Positions 1 to 11,100 of a stretch of 64,000 bases of DNA are shown in pieces. Both the position numbers and the translations under genes were made by a program. Source of the stretch: Rugalucina vietnamica (lineage: Eukaryota; Mollusca; Bivalvia; Lucinida; Lucinidae); NCBI GenBank assembly GCA_964017185.1, contig OZ024880.1, forward strand, positions 39,522,329 through 39,586,328, written 5' to 3'. Position 1 is the stretch's first letter. Every line of letters begins with the position of its first letter. The notes beneath the pieces were generated by a model. That model was not told where the DNA came from. It saw only the letters and a list, made by a program, of their open reading frames with translations, and searched no databases.

Positions 1-91
1 TTAACTTTGAAAATTTAAGTAAGAATTCAGCCATGCCGGGAAGGAGTCACAGCTTCTACAGTCTTAACCTGTACTACTGGGTCAATATGAC

Positions 92-310
92 TGAGCCTGT
101 GCATGAGAAAACCAGCAATTTGGGTTTCCGACCAACACAAACCAGGCTGTACACTGACAGCATAAATCTAGATGCTTGAAACTTTGGATACAGGTAGAAG
201 AGGAGTAGTACTATCCGTATGGCAAAAACAAAGGCGCTGATCAGCTGTGCAGTTACTGCACAGCTGATCTGTGTCTTTGTTTTGGCATATGCAAATCGTT
301 AGTTTTCTCT
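92..310 (-). mobile_element. Family A foldback MITE, copy A1
   Basis: Non-autonomous palindromic element, about 220 bp, of the most abundant family in this window. The left end is a diverged TGAGCC terminus followed by AGAAAACC. The right part has the family hairpin at about 222-285, whose arms match around GATCAGCTGTGCAG and CTGCACAGCTGATC. In this orientation the hairpin lies near the right end. The right terminus is eroded and merges into a SINE fragment. No coding capacity. Confidence 0.85.
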
Positions 311-408
311 GTGTCTTCCTCAAGGACACAACACAGCACATGTGTGGTTCAAACCCAGAACCTCTCGATTCAGAGTTTGCGGCTCTTCCAACTCGTCGCC
401 GCATTCAA
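310..408 (-). mobile_element. tRNA-derived SINE fragment (family S1)
   Basis: Read on the minus strand, this carries a degraded tRNA-like head with a B-box-like stretch (GGTTCTGGGTTTGAACC) followed by GTGTTGTGTCCTTG. The same order of blocks is much better preserved at 47906-48079. The 3' half is missing. It is a relic and not a functional tRNA gene. Confidence 0.7.
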
Positions 409-502
409 TCAATGTGGATGTTTGTAAAACCAAAGACATGCTTTTTTTGTGATGCAGAAAAAATCATTAGAGTTGGGAAATTATCAGAGCATCAGCTGAA
501 AA

Positions 503-738
503 TGAGCCGCCTCGTGGGAAAACCAACAATGTGGTTTCCGACCAGGTCTGACACAAACCGACCTGTACAGTCACAGAAAAGAGCTAGAAGCTTGAAATTT
601 CGTATTTAAGTAGAAGAGGAACTGTACTATCCGAGTAGTGAAAACAAAGACGCAGATCAGCTTCGCGGTTACCGCGAAGCTGATCTGCGTCTTTGTTTTC
701 GCATATGCAGATTGTTGGTTTTCCCATGAGGCGGCTCA
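503..738 (-). mobile_element. Family A foldback MITE, copy A2
   Basis: Complete copy with both termini. TGAGCCGCCTCGTGGG is at the left and its near-complement ends in GGCGGCTCA at the right. The hairpin core near 645-705 is AGCTTCGCGGTTACCGCGAAGCT with long flanking arms (AAACAAAGACGCAGATC and complement). Useful reference copy for the reverse orientation. Confidence 0.92.
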
Positions 739-883
739 AATGTGTTTCCAGAAGAATATTGTGACATTTCTCTCAAGTTGACGACGACCTAATTTAGAAC
801 GGAATCCAGAATCAATTTTCAGATTGATTACAGTTGCTGATGCTATGTCATGACTTCAACAGGTTTCCTGGGTTGACAATAAT

Positions 884-1118
884 TGAGCCGCCGCATGCGA
901 AAACCAACAATTTGCATAGGCGAAAACAAAGGTGCAGATCAGCTTCGCAGTAACTGCGAAGCTGATCAGCGCCTTTGTTTTCGCTACACGGATAGTACAA
1001 TTCCTCTTCTTTCTAAATCCAAGATTTCCCGCCTCTAACCATTTTCTGTGACTGCACAGGCTGGTTTGTGTAGGACCTGGTCGGAACCCAAATTGTTGGT
1101 TTTCTCATGCACAGGCTA
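884..1118 (+). mobile_element. Family A foldback MITE, copy A3
   Basis: Starts TGAGCCGCCGCATGCG. The hairpin lies near the left end (about 920-985) with the arm variant GCTTCGCAG/CTGCGAAGC. The right end, TCATGCACAGGCTA, is diverged. Its orientation is opposite to A1 and A2, which lie within the preceding 800 bp. Confidence 0.9.
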
Positions 1119-1201
1119 AATTATTTTCCAGCAATGGATTCTGTGAGGACAATAGTGTTAAAGCAGCTCTAACTAGTATAGAATTTTGGTTTAACAACCC
1201 A

Positions 1202-1362
1202 GTCAACAATTTTTCAGTCATATTTGGACAGAGTCACCTTTCCCTGTTATTAACCAGTACTTTGGGTGATCAAATGTGTTTTGCTCAAGGATACAAACCC
1301 AGCACCAGTAGGATTTGAACCTTCAACCTCTCCATTGGGAGTCTGACTCACTAGCCAACTTG
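1202..1362 (-). mobile_element. Degraded SINE of family S1
   Basis: Contains the S1 3' block AGTCAACAATTTTTCAGTCAT, a middle block GTTTTGCTCAAGGATACAA, and a tRNA-like head at the right (minus strand GGTTCAAATCC, B-box like). Block order matches 47906-48079. Many substitutions suggest an old insertion. Confidence 0.7.
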
Positions 1363-2033
1363 TAAAGATGTATATTTGCTGTACTACAGTGTACAGAGCG
1401 TTTTAAAGGCACCGCAATGTACTTCACACAGACATCAAATGCAACTTTGAAAGGCAATCATGCAATAGAACTCGCAAAATTATTCATATGAACATTCACA
1501 ATAGCTTGCCAAATACAGCAGTTCAGTCACACTTGCAAAGCCGCAGATATGCACATATTATTACTGATAATTACGATAATATTTGCATTTTTCTCTTGAT
1601 CTTTAGTCACACCCTAACACCAGACAGGCACCACCAGACATTGGGGCCAATTTTCTAATTATCTACATCAATGCACATTGCCCATGATAAAGAACAGCTG
1701 TAGAATATGATATAATTATGACTATTTCATATTTCATAATTTGCATAACACATTAGTGAGAAATTGAGAATATGACAATTTTCACAACTTTTGAGCTGGG
1801 CCATATTGCCATCAAAGGATAACAAGTTGTAAAGAGGTTTCTATGCTGGTGTTAAATTCAGGTAGTCTTATACCACTTTGTCACACTTTTACTCTGGTCA
1901 TAAAAATGTAGGAACTTCAGTATGACAAAGTATTACAGATAGACATCACAAAAAGAATTGTCTCAGTCTGTAGATACATGCCTATACTGGGCGTTAATTT
2001 ATCTTAGGTCTGTCAAGAAAAAGCAATACTATA
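1363..2033. other. AT-rich non-coding stretch
   Basis: No ORF of note and no repeat family recognised. Probably downstream intron of the Robo gene (3' of the Ig1 exon in gene orientation). Confidence 0.6.
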
Positions 2034-2287
2034 CGAGCCGCATCATGAGAAAAACAGATTTTGGTCTATGCGAAAACAAAGATGCAGATCAGCTGTGCTG
2101 TGCAGTTACTTTAACTGCACAGCTGATCAGCACCTTTGTTTTTGCTCCTCGGATAGTACTGTTACAATTCCTCTTCTACTTAAATCCAAAATTTCAAGAT
2201 TCTAGCTTTCTTCTGTGACTGTACAGGCCGACTTGTGTCAGACCTGGTCGGAAACCCTGAAGACTGCCTGTCTTGTGTCATGGCTCA
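2034..2287 (+). mobile_element. Family A foldback MITE, copy A4
   Basis: Left end is CGAGCCGCATCATGAG and right end is TGTGTCATGGCTCA. The hairpin (about 2085-2145) uses the AGCTGTGC/GCACAGCT variant, but the left arm has a small internal duplication (CTGTGCTGTGCAG) that breaks perfect pairing. Lies about 720 bp from the Robo exon. Confidence 0.87.
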
Positions 2288-2486
2288 TATAATCTAGATT
2301 TTATCAAGTTTTTCACAGTAAATGACCCATTTCATCCCAAAAAGATGAATATCATAATATTTATCATAACTGACAATCAAAATATTAACATGTTTTATAC
2401 CAACCATCTGATAACACTTGTCTCATCAAATACTGGGATCATGACCCAACAATTCTGGTTGCAGGTTACCAGTATTAAATTCAACT

Positions 2487-2808
2487 AATGCACTAGTCAT
2501 TTGTAACCACGGCGCCCCCAGGCCCGGGGGAGGGCGGGGGAAAGCCGTGGAAATGAGCGGGGCTTTAACCAAAGTATTGCCACAGCAGTGCGGGGGAAAT
2601 ACCCGGGGTTTGCTTTATATAAGCAAAAAGGGCAGTGAAATGAAAAGATAGCCTAAGCTGCAGGCTGTGGGGGAAAACAGCAGTGGTTTTACCAACGAGC
2701 AGTCCTCGCAGGGTGGGGCTTTTAGCAGGGATTTGCTGGACCAAAAGTCAAAGTCCCCTATATTCCTCGGGCCTGGGGGGGGCCGTGGTTACAAATGACT
2801 GGTGCATA
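2487..2808. mobile_element. GC-rich TIR element, family E, copy E1
   Basis: Terminal inverted repeats begin TGCACTAGTCATTTGTAACC (left) and end GGTTACAAATGACTGGTGCA (right), followed inward by G/C runs such as CCCCCAGGCCCGGGGG. The G/C runs contrast sharply with the AT-rich surroundings. The same termini flank 46407-46869, and a decayed copy starts at 19747. Superfamily not assignable by eye. The element ends less than 200 bp from the Robo exon's donor site. Confidence 0.8.
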
Positions 2809-2998
2809 ACTGACAGATGCTTTATGAAAAAGACTGTCCCTAGAAATATTTTCACCACCACATTTCCATGAACAAAAATGTGCCACACAAGGATCAATAG
2901 CGCGTCAGCTTCTATACAAATCAGACCTGCTACCAATTGAAAACTACATGTATCATGTCCAATCATGTTTTTTGTGATTCATGAAAATCATGATAGTA

Positions 2999-3004
2999 GC
3001 TTAC
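2999..3004 (-). other. Splice donor of Robo Ig1 exon
   Basis: On the minus strand the exon ends ...ATAGCAG and the intron starts GTAAGC, a strong GT donor consensus. It leaves one base of a split codon in the exon (phase 1), as is typical for immunoglobulin-domain exons. Confidence 0.85.
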
Positions 3005-3439
3005 CTGCTATTTGTATGTTGGCTACTCTGCTGATGGCGGTACCATGTTTGTTTGTGGCGTTACAGTAATATTCTCCGATATCAGGATGATTATTCTTGG
3101 AGTGAATCACACGTAGGAAGAACAACTGTCCGTTATCCAGTAACATACGATGTGAGAGGGGGTCGTCACGGTTTGTCTCGACAGGGCGGCCATCTTTGTA
3201 CCAGGTTATCTTTGGTCGAGGATCACCCTCTGCCTTACAGTTCAAGGTCGCTGGGTTATTTTTAGCAAAGAAGTCGTCCTGAGGATGTTCTGTTATATGG
3301 GGAAATCCATACGGGAAACTGGGGTTACTGTCGTCTGAAATGTAGGGAAAACTGGGGTTACTGTCATCTGAGATGTAGGGGAAACTGCGGTTACCGTCAT
3401 CTGAAACGTAGGGGATTAACTGGGGTTTAATATCATCAG
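3005..3439 (-). CDS. robo: Roundabout (Robo) receptor, exon encoding Ig domain 1
   Basis: This exon encodes about 145 residues of a Roundabout guidance receptor, a single-pass membrane protein whose first Ig domain binds Slit. In the frame starting at 3449, the I-set Ig domain runs from about residue 50 to 148. Visible landmarks are HITEHPQD at the start, first Cys 71 in LNCKAEG, Trp 83 in ITWYKDG, then SHRMLLDNGQLFFLRVIH, and the D-x-G-x-Y-x-C motif ending in Cys 129. The VET-x-x-DDP-x-SHRMLL-x-x-G-x-LFFLR signature is characteristic of Robo Ig1 and separates it from other Ig receptors. The splice acceptor (TTTTAG) and donor (GTAAGC) give phase 1 at both ends and a length of 435 nt. Three tandem 11-residue units precede the Ig fold. 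No signal-peptide exon or Ig2 exon is visible, so this is one exon of a larger gene. The family call is strong; the paralogue is unknown. Confidence 0.92.
3312..3410 (-). repeat. Three 33-nt tandem units inside the Robo exon
   Basis: Three in-frame copies of an 11-residue unit: YVSDDGNRSFP, YISDDSNPSFP, YISDDSNPSFP, followed by a partial YGFP. The last two are identical in protein and nearly identical in DNA, pointing to recent duplication. The segment lies between the predicted exon start and the first Ig strand. Confidence 0.93.
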
Positions 3440-3450
3440 CTAAAATCAAG
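3440..3450 (-). other. Splice acceptor of Robo Ig1 exon
   Basis: Minus strand reads CTTGATTTTAG just before the coding frame, a short T-rich tract ending in AG. The resulting phase (1) matches the donor phase. A second AG about 17 nt inside the frame (CCCCAG) is a possible alternative acceptor. Confidence 0.7.
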
Positions 3451-3524
3451 TTGCCTCAGTTTGGACTAGTAATACACTTGCATGATTGTATCTTACTAGC
3501 AGTGGTTTTTATTTCAGAAAATAT

Positions 3525-3570
3525 TTTTGTTTGTTTGTTTGTTTGTTTGTTTGTTTGTTTGTTTGTTTTA
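3525..3570. repeat. (GTTT)n microsatellite
   Basis: About ten consecutive GTTT units, some 80 bp upstream (gene sense) of the Robo acceptor. Confidence 0.97.
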
Positions 3571-3770
3571 CTCCATTTACTGACTTGTTCTCTTTTTCTT
3601 CTATAGGATAGCATGCAGACATACAATTTATTCTATAAACTCATTATATGTTGTTACAAAGACATGCTATTGTATAAGCACATATTGGGAATAATAATTC
3701 CAATACTGTATTGTGTTGTTGCATGTAAAAGAACAGTAAAACCACAAAATAAATCTTCATAGATATAACA

Positions 3771-3996
3771 ATTGGGAAAACCAACAATCTGCATAGGCGA
3801 AAACAAAGACGCAGATCAGCTTCGCGGTAACCGCGAAGCTGATCAGCGCCTTTGTTTTCGCTACTCGGATAGTACAACTCCTCTTCTACTTAACTCCAAA
3901 ATTTCAAGCTTCTAGCTCTTTTTCTGTGCTTGTGCAGGCCGGTTTGTGTCAGACCTGTTTGGAAACCACATTGTTGGTTTTCCCACGAGGCGGCTA
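3771..3996 (+). mobile_element. Family A foldback MITE, copy A5
   Basis: The left terminus has lost GAGCCGC and starts at TTGGGAAAACCAACAATC. The hairpin near 3800-3858 has the GCTTCGCGG/CCGCGAAGC variant, and the right end CCCACGAGGCGGCTA is intact. Confidence 0.9.
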
Positions 3997-4124
3997 AAAA
4001 TTATTATGATTGAGCTGCATCATGAGGAACCAGTGTATTGTAGTACATTTTTTCAAGAGGGGAAATAACTCCTCAGAGCTTGTTGTCACTGGACAATCTA
4101 TAGTGTCATTCACTACAAATAAAA

Positions 4125-4360
4125 GGAGCCACCTCGTTGGAAAACCAACAATGTGGTTTCCGACCAGGTCTGACATAAACCGGCCTGTTTAAGCACAGAA
4201 AAGAGCTAGAAGCTTGAAATTTCGGATTTAAGTAGAAGAGGAATTGTACTATCCGAATAGCGAAAACAAAGGCGCTGATCAGCTTCGCGGTAACCGCGAA
4301 GCTGATCTGCGCCTTTGTTTTCGCCTATGCAGATTGTTGTTTTTTCCATGAGGCGGCTCA
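4125..4360 (-). mobile_element. Family A foldback MITE, copy A6
   Basis: Left GGAGCCACCTCGTTGG, right CATGAGGCGGCTCA. The hairpin near 4260-4325 is an almost perfect palindrome centred on GCGGTAACCGC. Opposite orientation to A5, only 130 bp away. Confidence 0.92.
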
Positions 4361-4733
4361 AATGTCTCCTACCTGCAGAGTAAGAAAGTGGAAGTATTAA
4401 ACTCCAGGTGAACAAATTTAGTAAATATATCCATGTAAATCCACATTTTGAGCACATTTTGAATAATAAATAATCCAGGAATGAATGAACACACTCTTAT
4501 TCCATGTCATGTCACTTTAATTTCACAAGTTTCTGGTAAAGTCGCCACCTCATTATTTGCTGTGTAGGAATCTGTGAAGTTAGAGCACCTTGTTGTACCA
4601 ATCAGAGAAGTTTACAGCCCGCAAAGTCCTTGCTCATAATCTGAAAATATGAAAATTAAACTATAATTACAAGATATTGCATTTAATGTTTTATTTCTTA
4701 AGTGACAAGATGCTTAATGTTACAAACTTACAG

Positions 4734-4850
4734 TGAATAATTTTTCAGTCATGTCTGGACAGAGCAGCCACTGCCTAGGTATTTAACCACTACTTTGTAG
4801 TTAATTTGTATGGGAAAGTGTCTTGATCGAGGATAAATCATGGTGGGGCT
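4734..4850 (-). mobile_element. SINE S1 relic
   Basis: Keeps the S1 blocks AATTTTTCAGTCATGTCTGG and GTGTCTTGATCGAGGATAAA. A tRNA-head-like remnant (CTACCGCTGAGCCATCATGC on plus) occurs separately at about 5042-5062, so the element appears split by about 190 bp of inserted or diverged sequence. Confidence 0.6.
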
Positions 4851-5068
4851 AGTTTAGCTAAATGATCAGTTTCTTAATCATTGCAGCTTTTTACTTTTGT
4901 TATTCTACTTATGTTTGTCGGAAAATAGCTCTACGAGCTAATGTTACTTGTTATTCAAAACCTTGGATTAATATTTTTCGAAAACTGATCATGGATGTTA
5001 AATAAAATTTCTTGTATTCTTATATTTTGTACCTAGACACACTACCGCTGAGCCATCATGCCCCTTTA

Positions 5069-6912
5069 ATGTATCAAAACATTATTCTAGGCACATGTTG
5101 AGTTATAAGCACAGAAAATAATACAAAAATTAAAGAGAACAGGAAAACTATAAATGATGATCAAATGTCAAAATAAAGCAAAAACTTTGGCAGTATTTAT
5201 GAGGGGGATTCTAGCTGCTGCTAAAAAGCCAAGATTTCAATCAAATATGTCAATAAGCAATTAGCGAATGCAAAATAGAGACAAGAAAAATGAGAACCCA
5301 GGGAATAAGCTGCTATGAGCTTTATTTATGTAATCCATCACAATTCTAGTTTCAGCCAAAAGTACAATCATTGCATATTCAGCTCTATGTCACTTGCCAA
5401 AATATTTTGCTGCAAAGAAAAAAAAATGCTCATTTTGCCTCGGCAGGAATTTAAAAACAGTTAATGCAAACAGTACAGAAAGTTTTCCGGCTTATGGTAA
5501 AACTTTTATCGTTACTGCATACAACAGGACAATAAAAAGTCTCTTAATGCCTTTTCTGTAATTGTTCGATGAAGACCCTTTCAAGACCCTTTTGCTGCCA
5601 TGAGACCTCCATAAATTCTGGTTTTATTGTAACTGAATCATCATTTAACTACATGAGCATTATTGCCAAAGTCTCCCCATAGAATCCAACAATGTCAAAG
5701 TTAAAATGGTTGTCAGACAACAAGACAGTAAAAGGATCTTATTTTTAATAGCATTTACAGTTCCTTGATGGTGTTTAGAAAGAACTGTCATGAAATTGAC
5801 ATAAAACTTGCTTTTAACTGATTGCATGCACAAAATACAATACTATTAATTATCTGGAACCTTCTGTTCTTGATGTTTTGGACTTTTATTAAAAATTAAA
5901 AAATCACTTTCTTGAATCAAAATGTTTCATAAAATGCTGAATAAGCTAAAATGGTAAGAAAAGAAAAGGCTGAAATTACAAGTATGACATGTTCAAAGTG
6001 GAAAGTTTCTGAATCATTCTTCAGATACTAATTTTGAATCAAAACAATCTTTGTTATTATAGGATCTAAGTGACAGAAAAAAAACTAAATCACAGAAAAA
6101 AATCTGAAAAATGACCTCCATCAGACTAGTACTCATGAGAAATCAAAGTTGTTACAACAATAACCACTCTAGTCATTAGTTCCGATATTTTCCCCAATTT
6201 CCACATCACAAGTAACCTGTCAAGCATGATTCTAGACAACCAGCAAATCCATTACCGAGAATTGTTCTGAGAACTCTATTCCGTAAGAGTACACAACAAC
6301 TTTGAAAATTTCCAATGACAACAGAGAATTAATCCTTTACAGGCGCTCATTTTGCTCTTTACTCAGTTACTGCAAAGCTATCCAGTTATCTCATGACGCG
6401 GCTCATATCATGGTCCTGGCATATTTCTCATTAGAGTTCAAATAGCTGTCAGACTCTTGTTGCTTAACAACCAGTCGCTAAACTTGTCCATTTCCGCTTG
6501 CAAGTGACTTTTCCCTTACACTAACAACAATCAAGTAACAGCAACCCTTAATTCAGTCTAATTTGATCTTTTTTCTCCATTCCTAAGTATCACAATCACG
6601 GCTTTAAGAGACTTTGACAGCCTGTCTGTGACAAAAACCTTGACACCGCTCCAGCCATTAAACAGATAATGACACCACGTAATTTGTTTCAATTCGATAT
6701 GTTTTCTCTCAGCCAGTGAAATCACATGATCTCTCTTCCGTCACATGACAATTTTATTTCGGGCATTATCCCTGAGTGATATTAGACACACAAACAGAGG
6801 AAACACTATCTAAAAGCCAGGGACTTGGTAAAATGGAAATGTCTTCAAGACTGTCACTTTTCGAACATTTAAAAACTTGAACAAGTGGCTGTACATATCT
6901 TTGAAACAAAAT
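5069..6912. other. AT-rich intronic stretch with one MITE terminus
   Basis: No gene or tandem array seen. A solitary family A terminus (CTCATGACGCGGCTCA, about 6390-6405) marks a decayed copy whose body is unrecognisable. Confidence 0.6.
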
Positions 6913-7042
6913 TTAGCCGCGACACGAGAAAACCAGTCTGGGGTTTCTGACAGAAGATGGCTAGAAGCTGGAAATTTTGGATTCATGGAAAAAAAGGAAT
7001 TGTACTAACCGTGTAGCAAAAACAAAGGCACTGATGAGCTCA
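6913..7042 (-). mobile_element. Truncated family A MITE, copy A8
   Basis: Left half only: TTAGCCGCGACACGAG, then GAAATTTTGGATT and AACAAAGGCACTGATGAGC, ending abruptly at GCTCA. The whole second hairpin arm is missing, as if the copy snapped at the hairpin. Confidence 0.8.
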
Positions 7043-7570
7043 AATAATAATAGCGATCATAATAAAAGATATTCTGTCAGTATAGAGGCTGGAGGGCCTG
7101 GTGAGATTCATAGCTTCAGCATCGGTGTACCACCTATTACACACATGCTAAATTACATGTAAAGCGTTGCATATAGCTTTTCTTGTCATTCCAAGATACC
7201 AATTTTGCCATTTTTGCTCTCTGCATGAGAATCGTTTGAGCATATAACTTAAAAAATTATTCAGGTTACCCCTGTGTTAGCCTCTTAAAGATAGAATGAA
7301 CTGTATGTCTAGACAGATTTCACTAAGGACAACTTGGCTACCTATGTGTACCTATTTCCAAAGTATCATTACTGTTCAAAAAATAATCTTCAGTTTTGTT
7401 ATTTTACTTAATTGCTATTTAAACCTCAGGCCACCAGGGTAAAATGAAATTACTTGTTTTATTGTATTTTGTAATTTTTCACGGACATTTGACTCAAGAT
7501 GAAGTCATTTTAAGGTGAATTTCCTCAAAATCTATACCAAAGTTTGAAAAAAAACAATAACCAATACTAA

Positions 7571-7790
7571 GGAGCCCCCACATGGGAAAACCAACAACCT
7601 GCATAGGTGAAAACAAAGGCGCAGATCAGCTTCGCAGTAACTGCGAAACTGATCAGTGCCTTGTTTTCGCTACACGGATAGTACAATGCCTCTACTTTCT
7701 AAATCCAAAATTTCCAGCCTCTAACCATCTTCTGGTTTGTCTTGGACCTGGTCGAGATCCAAATTGTTGGTTTTCTCATGCACAGGCTCA
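7571..7790 (+). mobile_element. Family A foldback MITE, copy A9
   Basis: Starts GGAGCCCCCACATGGG and ends TCATGCACAGGCTCA. The hairpin near 7612-7670 has the GCAGTAACTGC centre. The left arm GCTTCGCAG is matched by CTGCGAAAC, with one mispair. About 530 bp without recognisable features separates it from A8. Confidence 0.88.
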
Positions 7791-7892
7791 AAGATGTAGG
7801 TACTTCAGACAGATACCTTATTGTGATACCTTATTGTGGCACTCCCTTGACCCTCCTGTGTTACAGAATGCATTATAAATGATTTAATATTT

Positions 7893-8133
7893 CAGCCGTC
7901 TCGTGAGAAAACAAACAATGTGGCTTCTCAATAGGTCCGACACAAATCAGGCTACCCAGTCAAAGAAGATGGCGAGAGACTGGAAATTTTGGATTTAGAA
8001 GGTAGAGGAATTGTACTATCTGTGTAGCAAAAACTAAGGCGGTGATCAGATCAGCTTCGCGGTTTTACTGCGAAGCTGTGTGCGTCTTTGTTTACGCATA
8101 TGCAGATTGTTGGTTTTCTCATGAGGCGGATCA
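7893..8133 (-). mobile_element. Family A foldback MITE, copy A10
   Basis: Left CAGCCGTCTCGTGAG, right CTCATGAGGCGGATCA. The hairpin arm contains a short duplication (GATCAGATCAGC), and the loop is expanded by T residues. The second arm is shortened (GAAGCTGTGTGCG). Confidence 0.85.
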
Positions 8134-11100
8134 TATTTAATCAGCTCAAGTTTCTAACATGTGAACCTGCAAGTCACTGAGTTGGTAATTTGAGTTTTGC
8201 ATGATAGTAATATTTTGTATATTAAACGAGTTGTGAGTTGCGTGACAAAAACTTGACCCTGCTCATGAGCAACGGACAATGTATATAATACCAATTTCAA
8301 AAGAGAAAAGGGAATATCAATGAACTATATAATGATGTTTTCCCCCGCATTTTTCTATCCTGTTACATCAGCACTGTAACTGATCGGTCAAGGTACAATG
8401 ACATCTCATCCTCTCAGGATAGCAGCATGACGCTTTCCATTTTGTTTTATTCAATATTTTTTACACTATTTCACACTTAACAAGCTAGTGAAAATAGCAA
8501 ATAGAGGAATGCATTTCAATGTATCCATAATTGTATATAGTGTCAACTACTTATCAAAAATAACCACAAAATAGACATCTATAATGGTATTTATATCTAA
8601 ATGCCGCCAGATGACGAGGATTATCCTCCTAGAGGACACTGATCTGTCCATTTAGTAACAATTTTCCAATTTAATAATACAATTGGGGACATCCCTTCAC
8701 TAAACAACTTAATTTCATATATAATTCATGTTGACTACAGTCTTTGACAGATCTGCAGGAGCAGCACTTGCTCGAAATGAACTGCCCTGTAATCAGCTGT
8801 TTTTACAAGTTTCATCTTTATATAAAACAAGGAACTCAGTAAACTGCATCAGTGACTAAAAAATTACACAATGGTTTCAAATGACAACAAAATAATACTA
8901 AACTATGATGAAACTTCATCTGTATAAAACAAATGTTTTGGGTTGAAAAAACATCTTATTCCTACAGATAATTAATTTTGACATTTAAAGTAAGACTGTT
9001 TTTCATGCCCCAGGTTGCATGTATTAAATGCAGTACAACATACTGTATGTACCATACTCAAATTCATACTACATCCATTTACAATCTACTACAATTCTAT
9101 GATGCAGAAATTCCTCAAATTATGGAAGTAACACCCCAATAACAGAAGCATCTGTGTTGTGCAGAAAAAGTAATTGTTTTCTTGCATAACAAAAATACCT
9201 AAAAGTTATGGTATTGAGCAAGATGTACCGATGATTTGCAGACTGCCAGTGCATTTGTTGTCTAAGAAACAAAAGCACCTAACTGTACTCCCAGCTGCAA
9301 CCGGGGCTGCAACATTTTGTAATATCCCCGGCTTTCAAAAATAAAATGGTCACCTGCCAAATAATTGTTTGTAGCTTTGACATTTGAGAACAGGAAAAAC
9401 ATGACTCTACATTCCAAACAAATTGTAACAAATTCACCAGAAATATGATACCATGAACAAATGTGAATTTTCCACCACTATGGTCATAAACCATTTTGAT
9501 ATGATCAATTTCAGTAACACATTTTTCAGACATTGTTTTAATGTGTGTAACAGTTTAATGGCCTATAATCTGTTGATCAATTTGTTATAAGATCATATCT
9601 ACAGGATCTTGAACCATTGGGCATGTCATCTACAAGATCTTGGACCACTGGGCATGTCATGCCAGGATCTTATCACATTAAATAGGGATAAAATATCTTC
9701 TTGTCTTAAATGGCTTCAGTCTTTCTTGACCTAAGGAAATGATAAGAAATTGACACTTTCATACTAATAAGACTACACTGGGGTGAGAAGTATTGAGTAC
9801 ATGTATAAAGTTTTAAGCCAAAAATGATTATAAACTCTAGTCCTCTCTGAATTACCATTTGATTGTAAAACTAAGTTTAAACTTAAATCAAGCAGCACTT
9901 TAAATAATCACCTAAAATGTCTTTTATCGCCTGCTCAGCAATTTCGTTCAAGAAAAATCTAAATTAATTTTGTCACATCTATTAGTTCATAAAATGCTTG
10001 GAGGAATCTTTTTTTTTTCTCTCTGTTGCATGTTGGCATTTTACAGGATGCTATTCTCCTTTTGATTTCCAGTCTAACTAGTTGAACAATCTCTCAAACC
10101 TTGTATTTTGGAAGTTTTATTAAAGATGATGTATTGATATCTCCTTTACTACAAACTAAACCTCATTACCATTTTTATGTACTCTCAATGTTGGGAATGT
10201 TGGGAAAATCTTCTGTTTTATGATTTATATATCTTCTACTGGGTCTTTCTGACTTTTTATTTCAATCATAAAGAAGCATACTGACCTTATAAAAGCTCAA
10301 ATCATGATCAATTAACACAAAAAATCTCAAATAAACCTTAATTACTACCAGAAGAAATTCTTCAATGAATTTTATGGCCAATATATAGAACCCAAAGATG
10401 ATGTGGTAGTTTTAAATAAATGCATTCCCTGCTACCAAAAGAAACTGCACAAAGATCCAACACTATGTAAGACCATCAGTCCCCTTTTTGAGATAACACT
10501 GGGTTACCTCCCTTACACCAAATCCCTAAGCATTGAATAGCCTTTTTCAAAAACCAAATTTTACTTCAACCTTGAAAATGCTCAAAGGTTAAAGCTTTTC
10601 TCAGTCCATTTTCAGTCCTGTCCATTAACAACCATTAGTTTTGTGTTAATTAATAATCCATGATCAACAATATTATCTTTGCCTGGAAAGTCACTTTGTA
10701 CTTTTTCTTTGAACTTTTATGGTGCCCAGTAAATAACTCCAGCCTCAAAATCAATTACTGACTGACAATTACATGTATATAGAATATTTCCATGAATGTT
10801 CCCTCACTCAGATCTTTGCCTAGAATTTACTCTTCACAACAGATACTGATCAGACAACATGTAATTTTCATCTTTTAAAATAAATACACATGTACATGTA
10901 TTACCTATCAGAATATTTACTCCTGTCCTTGTGGAAATTCTGAACTGGTTATACAGAAGGACACAATGTCCCGAAGGACCTGAAATTACTGAAAATTATA
11001 GCACTGATCTAAACAATTTTATCTTGGGTCTAAGTACACTAAATCAATGGCCGGCTATTATGTATCATTTCAAATAATCCATAACAACAATGAATTTCTT

